A stretch of DNA of 64,000 nt, taken from NCBI GenBank assembly GCA_012845835.1, contig JABAKD010000015.1, positions 7,035,974 through 7,099,973 on the forward strand, in the 5' to 3' direction. The stretch is from Undaria pinnatifida. Its lineage: Eukaryota > Sar > Phaeophyceae > Laminariales > Alariaceae. The position numbers and the translations under genes were made by a program. Below are positions 1 through 13,010 of the stretch, in pieces. Within the stretch, counting starts at the first letter, position 1, and each line of letters starts with the position of its first letter. Below the pieces are notes generated by a model, which had not been told where the DNA came from, searched no databases, and saw only the letters and a list, made by a program, of their open reading frames with translations.

Positions 1-162
1 TACACGGCGTCAAAGTTTCCGGTGGGGTAGGGTTGCCTACCTTCCGGTTTTGGCTTTCTCCTGATTTGTCCACTTGGTTAGACTTCCATGACTGTTCGTT
101 GATGTGCATGTTGTGACCCGGGCGATGCGCGCCGTCCGCGTTCGTTACCGCTTACCAACCAG

Positions 163-989
163 TATTCGGGAAAAACTCGGCTATTTGGTCGAGATCCCGA
201 CTGTCATCGACGTCGGGCCATTCACAAAGGTCGGGCGGCTCTCCGGGGGTGAGAACTCTTGTGTGCTGCGATCCCTATCCATGCAGTAGTGTCTATAATT
301 GTGTATTGTCAAACTATCGCTGGATAAGTTGAGCAACCATAAACCACTGGACCGTATGCGTTTTGGAACGTAGCCTGCTCCGTGAGATCGGTTAATAGTG
401 GGGGGTAAAACATTAACCACTGTGAAAGTGTATATTTCCAACTCGAAACGGGCGTGTGCCGGACTACATGAGGTGCTTTTATTTCTATTTGGTTTGATAG
501 GGTTTTCCAACGCACACCTGCAACAATCACCTTCGTGGACGTGGAGGGCCTTGAAAAACTATAGTTTACCAGGAAGGCGGCTGTTGCTCAAACGATTGTT
601 ACACGTACTCACGCCATGATTGAACTGACGAACAGCCTTAGGCTTGACGCCACACTAGAATGACGACGACCGCTTCTTGTCCTAACGCTGTCTACTCCAG
701 GTGTTTGCATGTTTTCCCTTACGCGCGTGATTTAATGGTATGCCGTTGCACCCCTTCCACTTCCACCGCATTTTCACTTCAGAGCCGATTATGTACGACC
801 TCTCTGCGGCCGTGCACCACAGCGGCTCGGCCAACGGAGGGCACTACATCGCATTTGTCCGCACCACCGACGACGGGTGGATGTGCTACAACGACGCGAA
901 CGTTTTTTTCCGTAAGCGTAGACAAAGTGCTCACCGCGGGCGCTTACATATTATTGTATGAGAAGCGCCGCGGGACAAGTGGCGGCTGA
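163..989 (+). CDS. Ubiquitin-specific protease (USP/UBP, peptidase C19), last two exons
   Basis: USPs are cysteine proteases that cut ubiquitin from proteins. Exon 163-229 encodes VEIPTVIDVGPFTK, which fits the strand before the catalytic His box (family pattern V-x-FP-x-x-LDL-x-PF). It has an AG at 161-162 and a GT at 230. Exon 785-989 (AG at 783-784 after a pyrimidine tract, phase 0 at both sides) encodes YDLSAAVHHSG...GGHYIAF, then W-x-CYND, the catalytic His and Asp/Asn region, and ends AYILLYEKRRGTSGG before TGA at 987. The catalytic Cys and earlier exons lie left of the window. Oddity: NDANV is in one frame and SVSVDKVLTAGAYILLYEKR in the next. The switch falls in a run of seven T at 903-909 where six would keep the frame. 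This is a sequencing error, a real break, or a shift during expression. The family call is sure; the exact upstream splice site is less so. Confidence 0.85.
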
Positions 990-1340
990 CCGTTGTGTTT
1001 CATTGGGGAGGGTTGCGTTGGGGATCGGGGCATTACGTGTTGACGAGCGTATTGGATGTACGTTTGTGTAGCTCGAAGGGTCATATGTTTCCCGGCTGCG
1101 ATGTTCATTTAAGACGACTCTTGACTTTTAGCACGGAATGGGGAAGAGGCCAATAGGCGAGTAGTCTGAATTTCTAACGACTTGAATTAATGGCGAATGC
1201 CGAATACACCGGCTGGCAGACAACCGCGCATGCGTCGGTTTCGACCGATTCACCGTGCATGGTCCGTCCGACGCCGCGTGATTTTTATGTCTGGGTTAGA
1301 GTATATATGTGTCTAGTCTGTACCTGGCACATATTTATTT
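990..1340. other. No gene seen
   Basis: This is the stretch between the stop codon of the protease gene and the 240-bp satellite. It should hold the 3' untranslated region and polyadenylation site of the protease gene. I see no recognisable coding segment or repeat. Confidence 0.4.
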
Positions 1341-3237
1341 ATGCACCTTGGGCAAGGTAGCACATGGGACGAACGATGGACAGCCTCGGACAAGCTATCA
1401 CGTGACGCAGAGTTGGGAACGATAGTCGGTGGGACTTTCTCGGACACGCTGTCACGTGGTATCCAGTTGGGGCTAAAGGTTCATGTGCATTTGACGGTTT
1501 GCAGGTTGACGATCGCCTGCACGTCGAGACAGGGGGGAATGTTATTTGCTGACAGCAGCTGTCTTGCTCTACTGGAGGGGGCGGGTTGATAGAGCAAGTA
1601 CTAGCGTGAGACGAAGGTTGGATAGCCTCGGATAAGCTATCATGTGGCTTACAGTCGGGGAAGGTAGTCGGTGGGACTTCCTCTGACGCTCTGTCATATG
1701 GTATACGGTTGGGGCTAAAGGTCCACGTGTATTTAACGTATTGCAGGTTGAGGGTCGCCTGCACGTCGGGACAAGGGGGAATGCATTTTGTCGCAGTAGC
1801 TGTCTTGCTTTGCCGGACGGGGGCGTTGACAAAGAATACTAGTGCATGGGACGAAGGTTGGATAGCCTCGGACAAGCTATCATGTGGCTTACAGTCGGGG
1901 AAGGTAGTCGATGGGACTTCCTCGGACGCGCTGTCATATGATAAACGGTTGGGGCTACAGGTCCGTGCGTATTTACCGTATTGCAGGTTGAGGGTCGCCT
2001 GCACGTCGGGCGGAGGCGAATGTATTTTATCGCAGTAGCTGCCTTGCTTTACCGGAGGGGGGCGTTGACAAAGAATACTAGTGCAAGGGACGATTGTTGG
2101 ATAGCCTCGGACAAGCTATCATGTGGCTTGCAGTCGGGGAAGGTAGTCGGTGGGACTTGCTCAGACGCGCTGTCATATGATATACGGTTGGGGCTACAGG
2201 TCCGTGCGTATTTACCGTATTACAGGTTGAAGGTCGCCTGCACGTCGGGCAGGGGCGAATGTATTTTATCGCAGTAGCTGTCTTGCTTTACCAGAGGGGG
2301 AGTTGACAGAGAAACTAGTGCATGGGACGAAGGTTGGGTAGCCTCGGATAAGCTATCATGTGGATTACAGTCGGGGAAGGTAGTCGGTGGGACTTCCTCG
2401 GACGCGCTGTCATATGGTATCCAGTTGGAGCTAAAGGTCCATGCATATTTGACGTATTGCGGGTTAACAATCGCCTGCACGTCAGGACAGGGGAGGGTGT
2501 TATTTTATGGCAGTAGCTGTCTTGCTCCATCGGGGGATTTGGTTGACAGAGAAAATATTGGCATGAGACGAAGGTTGGACAGCCTCGGACAAGCTATCAT
2601 GTGGCTTGCAGTCGGGGAAGGTAGTCGGTGGGACTTCCTCGAACGCGCTGTCACGTGGTATACAGTTGGGGCTAAAGTTCCATGCGCGTTTGACGTTTTG
2701 CAGGTTGACGATCGCCTGCACGTCGGGACGGGGGGAAATTATTTGTCGGCAGCAGCTGTCTTGCTCTACTGGAGGGGGCGGGTTGATAGAGAAAATACTA
2801 GCATGAGACGAAGGTTAGATAGCCTCGAACAAGCTATCATGTGACGTACAGTCGGCGAAGGTAGTCGGTGGGACTTCCTCGGACGCGCTGTCATATGGCA
2901 TACGGTTGGGGCTAAGGGTCCATGTGTATTTGACATTTGACAGGTTGAGGGTCGCCTGCACGTCGGGACAGCGGGGAATGTTATTTTGTGGTTGTAGCTG
3001 TCTTGCTTTACTGGAGGCGGCGGGTTGACAGAGAAATTACTGGCATGGGAAGAAGGTTGGATAGCCTCGGACAAGCTATCATGTGACTTACCGTCGGGGA
3101 AGGTAGTCGGTGGGATTTCCTCGGACGCGCTGTTATATGGTATACGGTTGGGGCTAAGGGCCCATGTGCCTTTGAAGCTTTGCAGGTTGAGGGTCGCCAT
3201 CACGTCGGAGTAAGGTACATTGTTCTTTTTCGTGGCT
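1341..3237. repeat. 240-bp tandem satellite, eight units
   Basis: The marker AGCCTCGGACAAGCTATC or a close variant recurs at 1382, 1624, 1864, 2103, 2340, 2581, 2821 and 3063, giving spacings of 242, 240, 239, 237, 241, 240 and 242 bp. Each unit also carries AGGTAGTCGGTGGGACTTCC and GTCGCCTGCACGTCGGGA. The first unit (1341-1600) and last unit (from 3063) are the most diverged, as expected at array edges. Several frames on both strands are open through the unit. This follows from composition and an average length divisible by three, so I do not call genes here. Confidence 0.95.
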
Positions 3238-6200
3238 GCAGTTATCTTGCGCCAGCGGAAGAGAGGCTTGGCGGACTAGGGGAATTGTCGTCGATTCGTG
3301 GTGGCATTAGGCTACCGTTGAATGCTGAAGACACGTTCCAGCTATTCTACGCTTCAATACGCAACCGGCAGGGTCTTGTTGTGCGGTATTGACGAATTCA
3401 TCCATGCGCCGTTTACTTTTGGGGGAGACATGCCGTAGCTAGTGGTGACGAGTGGGGGCGAGATGAAGACGAGTGTGGGCCACGTCGGCTTAATATGTAA
3501 CCGTAGGTAAGTGATCACCAGCCCGCTTTCTTTGAAAAAGAATCGCCTCAGATGTCAGTCGTACCGAAAGCACGATAAGACGGCGGTCAGTATCGATCGC
3601 TAAATCACTATTGTGTTTCTACAGAAACCTCGGAGCATTTTCGAGAGGTAACCGATTGACTCACACTTCTTCTGTGACCCTGTACAAGAAACAAGTAGGC
3701 CAATTTTGCCTGTTTCCACCGCAGCTCACCAACACCTTTCCCGCACGAGATGCAAGCGGCGCAAGGATTTTTAACATTTGCACATGCGGTGTGAGCCGCA
3801 GTGGATACACCGATTTAAGAGCACCCTAGATAAGAGCATTCGAGAGCTATGAGCGGCCAACTCGGCATGTCCCGCCTCATCTTAAAGGCTCTGTATTGTC
3901 CACTACTGATCAAAGCGCTTTGTAGCTAAGAGCGCATGTTTCGGCTTGTCCCGGGGCGTTCTTTAATCGGGGTACCCCACTGCACACATCGGATGCATTA
4001 GACTATTCCCCTCCCAGTAGAAACACCCCTTCTTCCCCGCGTTTAGAATGTCCCCGTTTAGCGTGAGGGATACTCTCACACCCAACTCGACAACCGGCAA
4101 CGCAAACCTAGTGTCTCGAATGGTCATCATTAGGTACGACACCCTCCATCCTGTCTGCACGTGTACCTACCACGTGCCGTAACATGGCGGACCAGAAATC
4201 AACATACCTCGGTGTACCCACTCAAAATCCCCACCCGGCCGCAACTTTGCCTAAGGGTCTCTTTCTTTCACTCTTTTCTTTGAGGTGAGCCGCGAACTCG
4301 ACGTCATGAATACTTCTGGTACAGTCGGCCGTCCCGTGAAATGCGACCTTGCGACCCTATTCCACTAAATAAGTGCAACTCCCACTCTAACTTCAAGTTG
4401 AGGTCAGCGCTCGAGCTGGAGCTGTCGTCTCGGAACCGCGCCGCGTCACCTATGTTCAATCTGACCCCATGTTAGTTTGTTGCGCCTGATCACATTCTTG
4501 CCGGAGACAGTGAGGAACGCCTCCGAGAGGAGCGCACTATAGCGCCCACTTCAGCCGCGCCACTACCACCGCTGCAGCTACCACGACCGCTAGACCTCGC
4601 GGTCGTACGCGCGCAGCGGGCCGGTCAAATGCCACGTCAACGGTGTCACTAAACTCGACATCCCCAACAGCTTGAAGGCTGACTGGCTCTTGGGAACCTG
4701 GTTGGTGATGCTCGGAAAGGGGCTGAGAAGATCTTCGTAAATTTTTCGGTTTTGGGCACGGGGTTGAAGCCCTCCCCGGATTAGTCCTTTTGCGAACGCG
4801 ACAACGTGACAACAGCAAAAAACCGGGCAGCAGGCCGTTCCGTTTACAAATAATCTCTTCGAATCGTATTTGAAGGTAAGTTGATTGTAAATAAAATGAC
4901 GTGCCGCTATCCCACGTTGCGTCCATATTGTTTTGAAGCCGTCGCTATCGGGCGGGTGGGTGTCTAGGGGTCCTCTCCCCTTACGTGGCACGGTGTACGC
5001 CAGCGTGCACACGCATATGTCACCAAACGCAAGTTCGCGCACCGCACTGCACCTTAGGAATGAAGTCCGTGATGAAGAATCGGTCCGTTTCGAGACGGGG
5101 GATTACCATAACGATGAAGATGTAGAAAGTCTTATCGCTGTAGCAGCACAACACAAACCAAAACTAGGAGGGGTGGGGGGGTCGCGAGAAAAGCGGCAAC
5201 CCGATCACGACGGCCCTCGGACAAACAAACGGATTATATAACCGTGCTATACGATCAAAAATGCGGTAGCCACATACGTAAACTGGAGAACTAAGTAATT
5301 AAATGACATGTCAGGTCCATAGACTGGAACACAATGTACATGGACGTGAAAGACGTGAGGGTCAGGCGAAAATTGCAAAAAAAACAAAGAGAGTGCTGAA
5401 AAAGGCAAGAAATTTCTGGAAAAAGAAACGGAAGAACGAGCGAAGCAAAGAGGACGGATAAACGAGATGCGTTAGATTTAGAAAATAACCCCTGAAAGAT
5501 ACATGTTGTACATACTACGTACGTTAGTCCGTTACGGCTCGTTTACGTTAGCTTATTGTTTATCTTTCGAACTGTGTTGTCAATATCGTTTTATGGGTCG
5601 CGGGAGAGAGAGGTTTCTCCCCTTGGCCAGATGCACCCATCGCAGCTTCGTGCAATATCCTGTTAATATGTATCTCGCCCACACATTTACCGTCTCTCTC
5701 TCCTAAAAATGATACCAGACCAAGTCTACGATAGACGAGGCACCCCCTTTTTCACTGCTGGGTGTGAGCCACTGGCAATAGTAGCTTGGTACCTCGCCGA
5801 CAAAAAGGCGTTAGGCGATTTGGTTGGCGCACAGTAGCTAACCTTTTTCCATTGCGGATTCGTATCGCACAATTAAAACAGCACGAAAGCTTGAGACCGC
5901 AAAGGAGCAGGAGGCTCTCTCGTGCACGTGGCCCCGAGCCGCGGCAAAATTTACCCGAATGACCCCAAAGGTGAATCCTCTACTGTAGCCTTGGTCACCA
6001 GCCGGGTTCCTAGCTATTACTGCCTACAGTCGTCTCGGGTGACCAAGCCTCCGAATGGTACCGTACCATTCGAGTTCTCCTCCGATCTAACTCCAACCTA
6101 ATACTTCGAAGCACAAAAGGATAAAAAAAAATACACTCGCAAAAAAATATCAGGAACACCTCAACATTTCGTATTCATGAAGGAAGCGCCGGGGTGGTAT

Positions 6201-7267
6201 GCGCCTGAAAAATACACGTGCCCACGATTGATTTACCTACATTCTTCGTTAGCACATGCAGCAAGACAACGGCTTTCTTAAGGTCGACTGTCACTAAAGT
6301 CATCTCTGACAATCTTATCATACCCTCAACTGCAGGCCCACAATCGATAACTGACACCTGGGGTACCAGGCACGATGCGTTTCTTGCCCCGAGACGTGTA
6401 GTACATACCCCCCCCAGTAAAGCCTCACAATTGATACTTGTAACTCCTAATAGCTGCTTGTACGCGATCTTCGCCCAGAGCAGAGGAGGGGTTCTAGCCT
6501 TTACTCGGATGTCAAGCTCGACTCCATGACCGATATAATATACAATATTTTAATGGCATAGACTATGGTTGTTGTTGTTGTCGTTGTTGTTGTTTTCTCA
6601 CATTACCCTTTTGTCAAAAATCTAAAGGCCGTGGTCACACAAAGGTGCTGGAGCCCTAGGAAGATCCGAAAAACCAAATGAAACCAAAATTCGTCCGGGA
6701 AATACTACGTTTTCCCGCCTAAAACGCACGATACGAACAAGGCGCACAAATGAAATGATCCAATGTGCAAACTGAACTCACATGGCCGCGGGTATCCACT
6801 TAACTACAGCATAGAGTTCCTCCGTTCCCACAATTATCCAACTCGCGGCTACAAACTACAGCGGTTGGGCTGCTTGCACCGTACGAACCTCACGGCAATC
6901 GTGAGCACAGACGAACGCGCCTCCTGCTGCCTGAAGTACTGTCAGAGTGACGACTCGCGGGCATGCAGTGAAAAAAGGGCAATCGGACCAAAAACCACCA
7001 TACACATATCAATGATCGCCCCGTCTTCCCGAGTCATCCGTAATAAACAACAGAAAAGGCGATCGCTGCTCTCTTGATGATGGTGTGCTAGCGGGGCGTG
7101 GGTCTCCGTGTGCCATCCTCTAGCTGTGGTTCTCCATGGCCGCCTCAACGCCTTAGCTCACGCAGCCCGCTCCTTCGCACTTGCTCTCGTTTACACTCAA
7201 TTCCAGTCGGTTCCCCTTCTCCCCCATCCCAAAAACAAAACACTCCTCGCAGCTTGCGGTGCTGATC
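3238..7267. other. About 4 kb with no recognisable gene
   Basis: I found no conserved domain on either strand. Open frames of 60-150 codons exist (for example 4933-5241 +, and 4537-4926 and 4590-5042 - overlapping it), but none resembles a known family and none has a convincing splice frame. A short hydrophilic + frame at 4933-5241 (102 codons, acidic middle, basic end) is the least unlikely small gene. A (GTT)n microsatellite with one GTC sits at 6568-6594. Confidence 0.4.
6568..6594. repeat. (GTT)n microsatellite
   Basis: Nine trinucleotides of GTT, interrupted once by GTC, are read directly in the sequence. Confidence 0.9.
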
Positions 7268-8520
7268 TGAAAAACAAACGTCCTCGTTCCCCGCCCCACC
7301 AAATATCAAAATCTGCCAGAGTAGTAAACACTACCAGCCAGCTGATATCATCTCATTATCCTTCTAGCCATCATGCCGTAGCTCCGACTCATCTCCGCCC
7401 TCCTCCCGCCCCCCCCCCCGCCCCCTATTGTTCCCCACCCAGTTCGTTCAAACGCCCCACTTACAATCGAAATCGGCCAGAGTAATAAACACTTCTAAGC
7501 AATTGATATCACGTCATTATCTTTCCAGCCATCCATGACATAGCTTTCCTTCATCCCCCCTCCCCCACTCCAACGCCCCCTCCTTCCCCACACCCCACAC
7601 TATCGCCTAGACCTAGCACCGCGCGTATAGCAAGCCTCTACATATATGATTAATACGCGCGATCGGAGGATCACACAAATGTTGCGAAAATCAGTGTCGA
7701 CCAAATCCTTCATCTCATAGCTGGAGTGTGTTTTAATATTATATGTGACCTAAACCTCTCGAAAACCCTCTCCCCCCCCCCCCCCCCCCCCCCCCCCGCC
7801 TCCGTCTTTTTTTTCTTTTTTTTTCTTTGTCGCTCTTTGTTGCTCAAACACCCCACCTAATATCGAAATCCGCCAGAGTAATAAAACACTTCCACGCCCT
7901 GGATATCACCTCATTATGATTTTAGAGCCGTCCATGCCACTGCTGCAATTCCCCCCCCGCCCCCCCCGCCCCCAACGCCCCCTCATTCCCAACCACCCGC
8001 ACCATCGCCCAGACCTAGCACCACGCGTATAGCAAACCCCTACGTCTATGCGACCTAAAGCCCTCCCCCCCCCCCGCCACATCCCCCCCCCCTCCCTCAC
8101 ACGAGGAATTCATAGTTGCCACGCACAAATTCAGCTGCCCTACCTGTCCCTCCCCCCCCTTCCCCACTCCCGCCCCCCTTTTGATCAAAATCAGGCCCCC
8201 ACGTCCTTAAAAACTCCGCCCTCCCCTCACCGGTTATTCGACTTACAGGATTCACTTGATAAACTGATGCCTTCCCTTCCACAGCTGTCAGATTTTGTCC
8301 CCCTCGGAAACGGGTTTTATAGTTTCCGCGCACAGACTGCCTAACATCACCCTGCTGATCCTGATAGCTACACTGTAGTTGCAAGGGGAGTCGCCGACCT
8401 ATATCCTTAATGAGGACACACAACCCGCAATACGCGCGATCGGAGGATCACACACAGCTTGCGAAGATGAGTTTCGCCAAAATGGTGGGTCTCACAGCTG
8501 GAGTGTATTTCCTTTTTATC
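7268..8520 (+). repeat. C-tract compound repeat, copy 1
   Basis: This segment is nearly the same as 11745-13010 and resembles 13665-15056. In order it holds: sub-units with the core AATCGGCCAGAGTAATAAAC followed by TGATATCAC-TCATTAT (7302, 7464, 7861), long pure C runs (26 C at 7772-7797), the block CCGGTTATTCGACTTACAGG to CGCGCACAGACTG (8228-8340), and terminal module A. Module A runs from GGGGAGTCGCCGACCTATAT through GATCGGAGGATCACACACAG to CTCACAGCTGGAGTGTATTT (8380-8510). A shorter copy of module A is inside at 7648-7740. No ORF in it is credible. It behaves as a dispersed element, but I cannot assign a transposon class. Confidence 0.85.
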
Positions 8521-9774
8521 ACATATCAAGCGCTCAGAGACGGCCCCACGTGGTAGCCTGAGTGACCCGAGAAACTTGGGTGGTTGACGGCAACTTACGC
8601 TAGTAGGCTTATCTGAGCACGTCGGCTCTCAGGAGATTTCGACCCACCCGGGTATGCTTTATTAGGCCCCTCTTGCACTTTGTCCGAGTCCTTTACGCAT
8701 ATACTATCGTGACGTATGAAGAGTGGTTTTTTATATCATGCAAATTGAAATGCTACAAAGGCTGAAAAGGCCATTGAATTGTGAGACGTTTCGGAACTAG
8801 TAGATAAAAACGATAAAGGCAAGCAACCCAAAAGGGGGCGGGGGGAAACCCGCTTCCAACTCCCCCCCGCCCCTTTTTAACCCCTTTGTCCCCACCCCCT
8901 TTGTCCCCTCCTTCCCTCCTCTCTCTTTCCCTTCCCTACCCAATAAACAGGAATATGCCACATGCATCCGCACACACAAGAAGTATAGTATAATGCTGCG
9001 ACCTTGTATACCCTCACCACAAACTCACTTAACCCCCCCCCCCAACCTTAGGTTAAAAATATGTTATCAAACTTCACATGCTACGAGAGGCTAATGTAGC
9101 CGTCTAATTGGTAGGAAATCCGGAACCAGTAGATAGACAAGAGACAAAGCACCACATTCCCCCCCGCGCGCCCCTCCCTCCCTTCCTAGCCGATCAAACA
9201 TAACTATGCCACAGGTTTAAACTCCTTTTCTCCCCCCCAATACCCCACCGCCCCCCTCCCTGGCCGCAACTAAACATGCCACAGGTTTAAACACATGGAA
9301 AGTATCTTATAACACTGCAATATCTGTCGCGTTAAGCCCCCCACTAATTCGTCCACACCAAAGTATTCAATAAACAGGCTAATCACATATACAAAACCTT
9401 CTTGTAAACTTTAATTTTAAGGCTTCAACGCTAGCCTCGCGAAGTATTTCTGTTCAACCTACACAGTGTAGCGAAAAAATGAATACACCCATAGCCAAAC
9501 TATGAATAATAACGGTATTATAAGTGCATTATGATACCACTACAACCCATAGTGGTCAAGGTTGGTTGTTGCATGTTTATCTCCAGGGATAAATATGCAT
9601 TTAACCAAACTTGACAAAAGCCGCGAGGGGGAACGTTGAAATTCCCAAACGCCCCTCGCAAGTTCGTTTTTAGCCCCCGAAAGCAGTTTTCTCGGCGTAC
9701 ATCAATACGTTTTGCAGATATGCACAACAGGCCACCCCACCCAACCACTGTAAACTAATACATATTTTAAAAAA
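8521..9774. other. No gene seen; C-rich intergenic sequence
   Basis: The stretch contains several C-rich runs. A short phrase, TGCCACAGGTTTAAAC, occurs twice about 70 bp apart (near 9207 and 9279). I see no supported coding sequence. Confidence 0.4.
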
Positions 9775-10225
9775 CACCACTCTGAAACAACACGATAATG
9801 AAGTCTAGAACATCACCCAAAACATGCACGTATAGCAACAACCACGCAAACAAGAAAAAAAATACGTGTTCAAAAGCACCACTCTGAAACAACACGATAA
9901 CGAAGCCTAGAACATCAACCAAAACATACACGTGTAGCAACATCCACGCGGACACAAATAATATGTATTTGAGAACACCACTTTGAAACAACACGATAAC
10001 GAAGTCTAGAACATCACCCAAAACATACACGTATAGCGACAACCACGCAAACACAAAACAATATGTGTCCAAAAACACTACTCTGAAACAACACGATAAC
10101 GAAGCCTAGAACATCGAATAAAACATACACGTGCAGCAACGACCGCGCGGACACAAAATAATATGTATTCGAAAACACTACTCTGAAACAACACGATAAC
10201 GAAGTCTAGAACATCAACCAAGAAT
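9775..10225. repeat. ~100-bp tandem array, about 4.5 units
   Basis: The phrase CTCTGAAACAACACGATAA recurs near 9781, 9883, 9980, 10082 and 10182. Each copy is followed by GAAGTCTAGAACATC and an A-rich stretch, giving a period of 97-102 bp. A minus-strand frame (9767-10078) reads as a hydrophobic Val/Leu/Phe repeat through the array. It shifts out of frame as soon as the period changes, so it is judged an artefact. Confidence 0.92.
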
Positions 10226-10854
10226 ACCCACACACTAAAATCACATACACGTCTACATACGAAACCCAGTCAAAAGATGGAACCCATGTACCTTTGATTC
10301 CCAATTGAGATCCCTACGACTCAGAAACTTCGCATATTCTACATATCGTCTTTACACACACCTAAAATACGTCAAAACTGCTCGTTGCCAGATAACAGGT
10401 TAATCAAGAACGCAAGAACAAACAGAACAAGAGACGGGGTAATCTTAGCAGCGCCCATCATTATAGCATTCGCCCATCACATCACCTCCTTTGCAATTGG
10501 TTCTGGGCATCAGCGAACTGGGTCCAACGCATGCCCGTAGTGTCTTAGGTGGAGTGAGGAGCGGTAGTAAAAATGAAGTGCGCTGCTCGATAACCTGTTC
10601 CTGAACGTCGGCATACTGAACAATCTTCGGGCCGCGTCTCCGCTGTATCAGGTGTGTAAGGGATTTTATTTGTCGTTTTCAAGCAAGCGGTTGCGTTGAC
10701 ATATACTACCTGGCTTGATGTAAAGGAAAGGAACACCACTCGGCGATCATCTACTACACGCTAGGGCATGTTTCATGAGCACCACTAACAAGAGCACCAG
10801 ATGTGGACGCGACATCTACAGAACCACAACATCTTCGACAACAGTGGGGAAAAA
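10226..10854. other. No gene seen
   Basis: I found no recognisable protein, RNA or repeat in this stretch between the ~100-bp array and the ~303-bp tandem repeat. Confidence 0.35.
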
Positions 10855-11480
10855 ACAGGGCGTATAATCGTACACTAGATAATAACAATGTGTAAAACAA
10901 GTACAGGCAGATATGTTAACACTGCGGTAGACCACACTACCATCCTATTACGCAGGGTATTTCGTGCCTCCGGCCGTTTGCATAATCGCCTGACAACCTC
11001 TACCAAACGCAGTAGCATATGCCTAACAAAGTAAAGTCACCCTCGGGTTCAATAGTGGCGACATCGCATGCCACGTCACCTCGATTGGTGTATTTGTAAG
11101 ATGTATCTCTGTCTTAGAGTTGGCGACCTCAGAGCCCCACCTCGGCACGGTAAAAATCATAGGCGTAAAATCGTACATGTGAGACAACAATAATGTGAAA
11201 AGGAGGTACAGACAGATTTGTTAAAATTGAGGTAAACCGCACTACCAACTTATTACGTAGGGTATTCCGTACATACCGTCTGCATGATCGCCTCCCAACC
11301 TATGCCAAGCGAAGCATGACTGACGAAGTAACGTAATTGAGCGCGTGTACACTAAGCGTTCCTTTCAAAACACTAACGATTCGAATTTCTCCCTCCCATT
11401 CTCGTCGGCGGTGACATTGCATGACCACATCACCTCGCCTGAAGTATTTGGCAGTATGTGTCTCTTTCTTATAATTAGCG
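10855..11480 (+). repeat. Two tandem ~303-bp units, diverged
   Basis: The first unit starts GCGTATAATCGTAC at about 10860 and the second GCGTAAAATCGTAC at about 11163. Both go on through ACTACCA-C-TATTACG-AGGGTATT, a TGCAT(A)ATCGCCT segment, and CACCTCG with TGTATCTCT. A third partial copy starts at 13015 after compound repeat 2. This array and the compound repeat therefore alternate through the region. Confidence 0.8.
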
Positions 11481-11744
11481 ATGTCAGAAATAATGGTATT
11501 TACATGATTGTACCTATCGATTGCAATATTCTATATTTCGATCCACGTACAATAACAAATTATGAAGCTTTTAACACGATGTTTAACTGGGTTGCACACT
11601 ACATGTAACATCAAACCTTCTAGAATAATAAACACTACCAGGCGGGCGATATGAAGGGGTGTCTTCTTGCTAAAACTGTCAGATTCGTCCCCTTTAAGGG
11701 TATATAGTTTCCGCGCACATATTGAAATGCCCCGCCCCTCCCCC

Positions 11745-13010
11745 CCCCCCCCGATCCCTCTGGTTCAAACGCCCCACCAAATATCAAAATTTACAAGAGT
11801 AGTAAACACTACCAGCCAGCTGATATCACCTCATTATCCTTCTAGCCATCATGCCGTAGCTCCGACTCATCTCCGCCCTCCTCCCCCCCCCCCCCCGGCC
11901 CCCTATTGTTCCCCACCCAGTTCGTTCAAACGCCCCACGTACAATCGAAATCGGCCAGAGTAATAAACACTTCTAAGCAATTGATATCACGTCATTATCT
12001 TTCCAGCCATCCATGACATAGCTTTCCTTCATCCCCCCTCCCCCCCTCCAACGCCCCCTCCTTCCCCACACCCCACACTATCGCCTAGACCCAGTACCGC
12101 GCGTATAGCAAGCCCCTACATATATATATATATATGATTAATACGCGCGATCGGAGGATCACACAAAATGTTGCGAAAACCAGTGTCGACCAAATCCTTC
12201 ATCTCATAGCTGGAGTGTGTTTTAATATTATATGTGACCTAAACCTCTCGAAAACCCTCTTCCCCCCCCCCCCCCCCCCCCCGCCTCCGTCTTTTTTTTC
12301 TTTTTTTTTCTTTGTCGCTCTTTGTTGCTCAAACACCCCACCTAATATCGAAATCCGCCAGAGTAATAAAACACTTCCAAGCCCTGGATATCACCTCCTT
12401 ATGTTTTTAGAGCCGTCCATGCCACTGCTGCAATTCCCCCCCCGCCCCCCCCCGCCCCCAACGCCCCCTCCTTCCCAACCACCCGCACCATCGCCCAGAC
12501 CTAGCACCACGCGTATAGCAAACCCCTACGTCTATGCGACCTAAAGCCCTCCCACCCCCCCCGCCACATCCCCCCCCCCTCCCTCACACGAGGAATTCAT
12601 AGTTGCCACGCACAAATTCAGCTGCCCTACCTGTCCCTCCCCCCCCTTCCCCACTCCCCGCCCCCCTTTTGATCAAAATCAGGCCCCCACGTCCTTAAAA
12701 ACTCCGCCCTCCCCTCGCCGGTTATTCGACTCACAGGATTCACTTGATAAACTGATGCCTTCCCTTCCACAGCTGTCAGATTTTGTCCCCCTCGGAAACG
12801 GGTTTTATAGTTTTCCGCGCACAGACTGCCTAACATCACCCTGTTGACCTTGATAGCTACACTGTAGTTGCAAGGGGAGTCGCCGACCTATATCCTTAAT
12901 GAGGACACACAACCCGTAATACGCGCGATCGGAGGATCACACACAGCTTGCGAAGATGAGTTTCGACGAAATATTCGATCTCACAGCTGGAGTGTATTTT
13001 AATTTTTAGA
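11745..13010 (+). repeat. C-tract compound repeat, copy 2
   Basis: This is close to 7268-8520 over its whole length. It has the same order of sub-units (11780, 11942, 12341), C runs, CCGGTTATTCGACT block (12716-12830) and terminal module A (12868-13005). Differences are mostly C-run length, small indels and a TA-repeat expansion at 12121-12134. Copies 1 and 2 are about 4.5 kb apart in the same orientation, which points to a segmental duplication or tandem spread that includes the 303-bp units. Confidence 0.9.

Noticed and set aside
1339-3203. 80-residue repeat protein on the minus strand of the 240-bp satellite
   Set aside because: Several frames on both strands are open over the same core. 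The period varies by non-multiples of three (237-242), and no start, splice or family support exists.
9767-10078. Hydrophobic repeat protein on the minus strand
   Set aside because: It is produced by the ~100-bp tandem array and lost when the period shifts.
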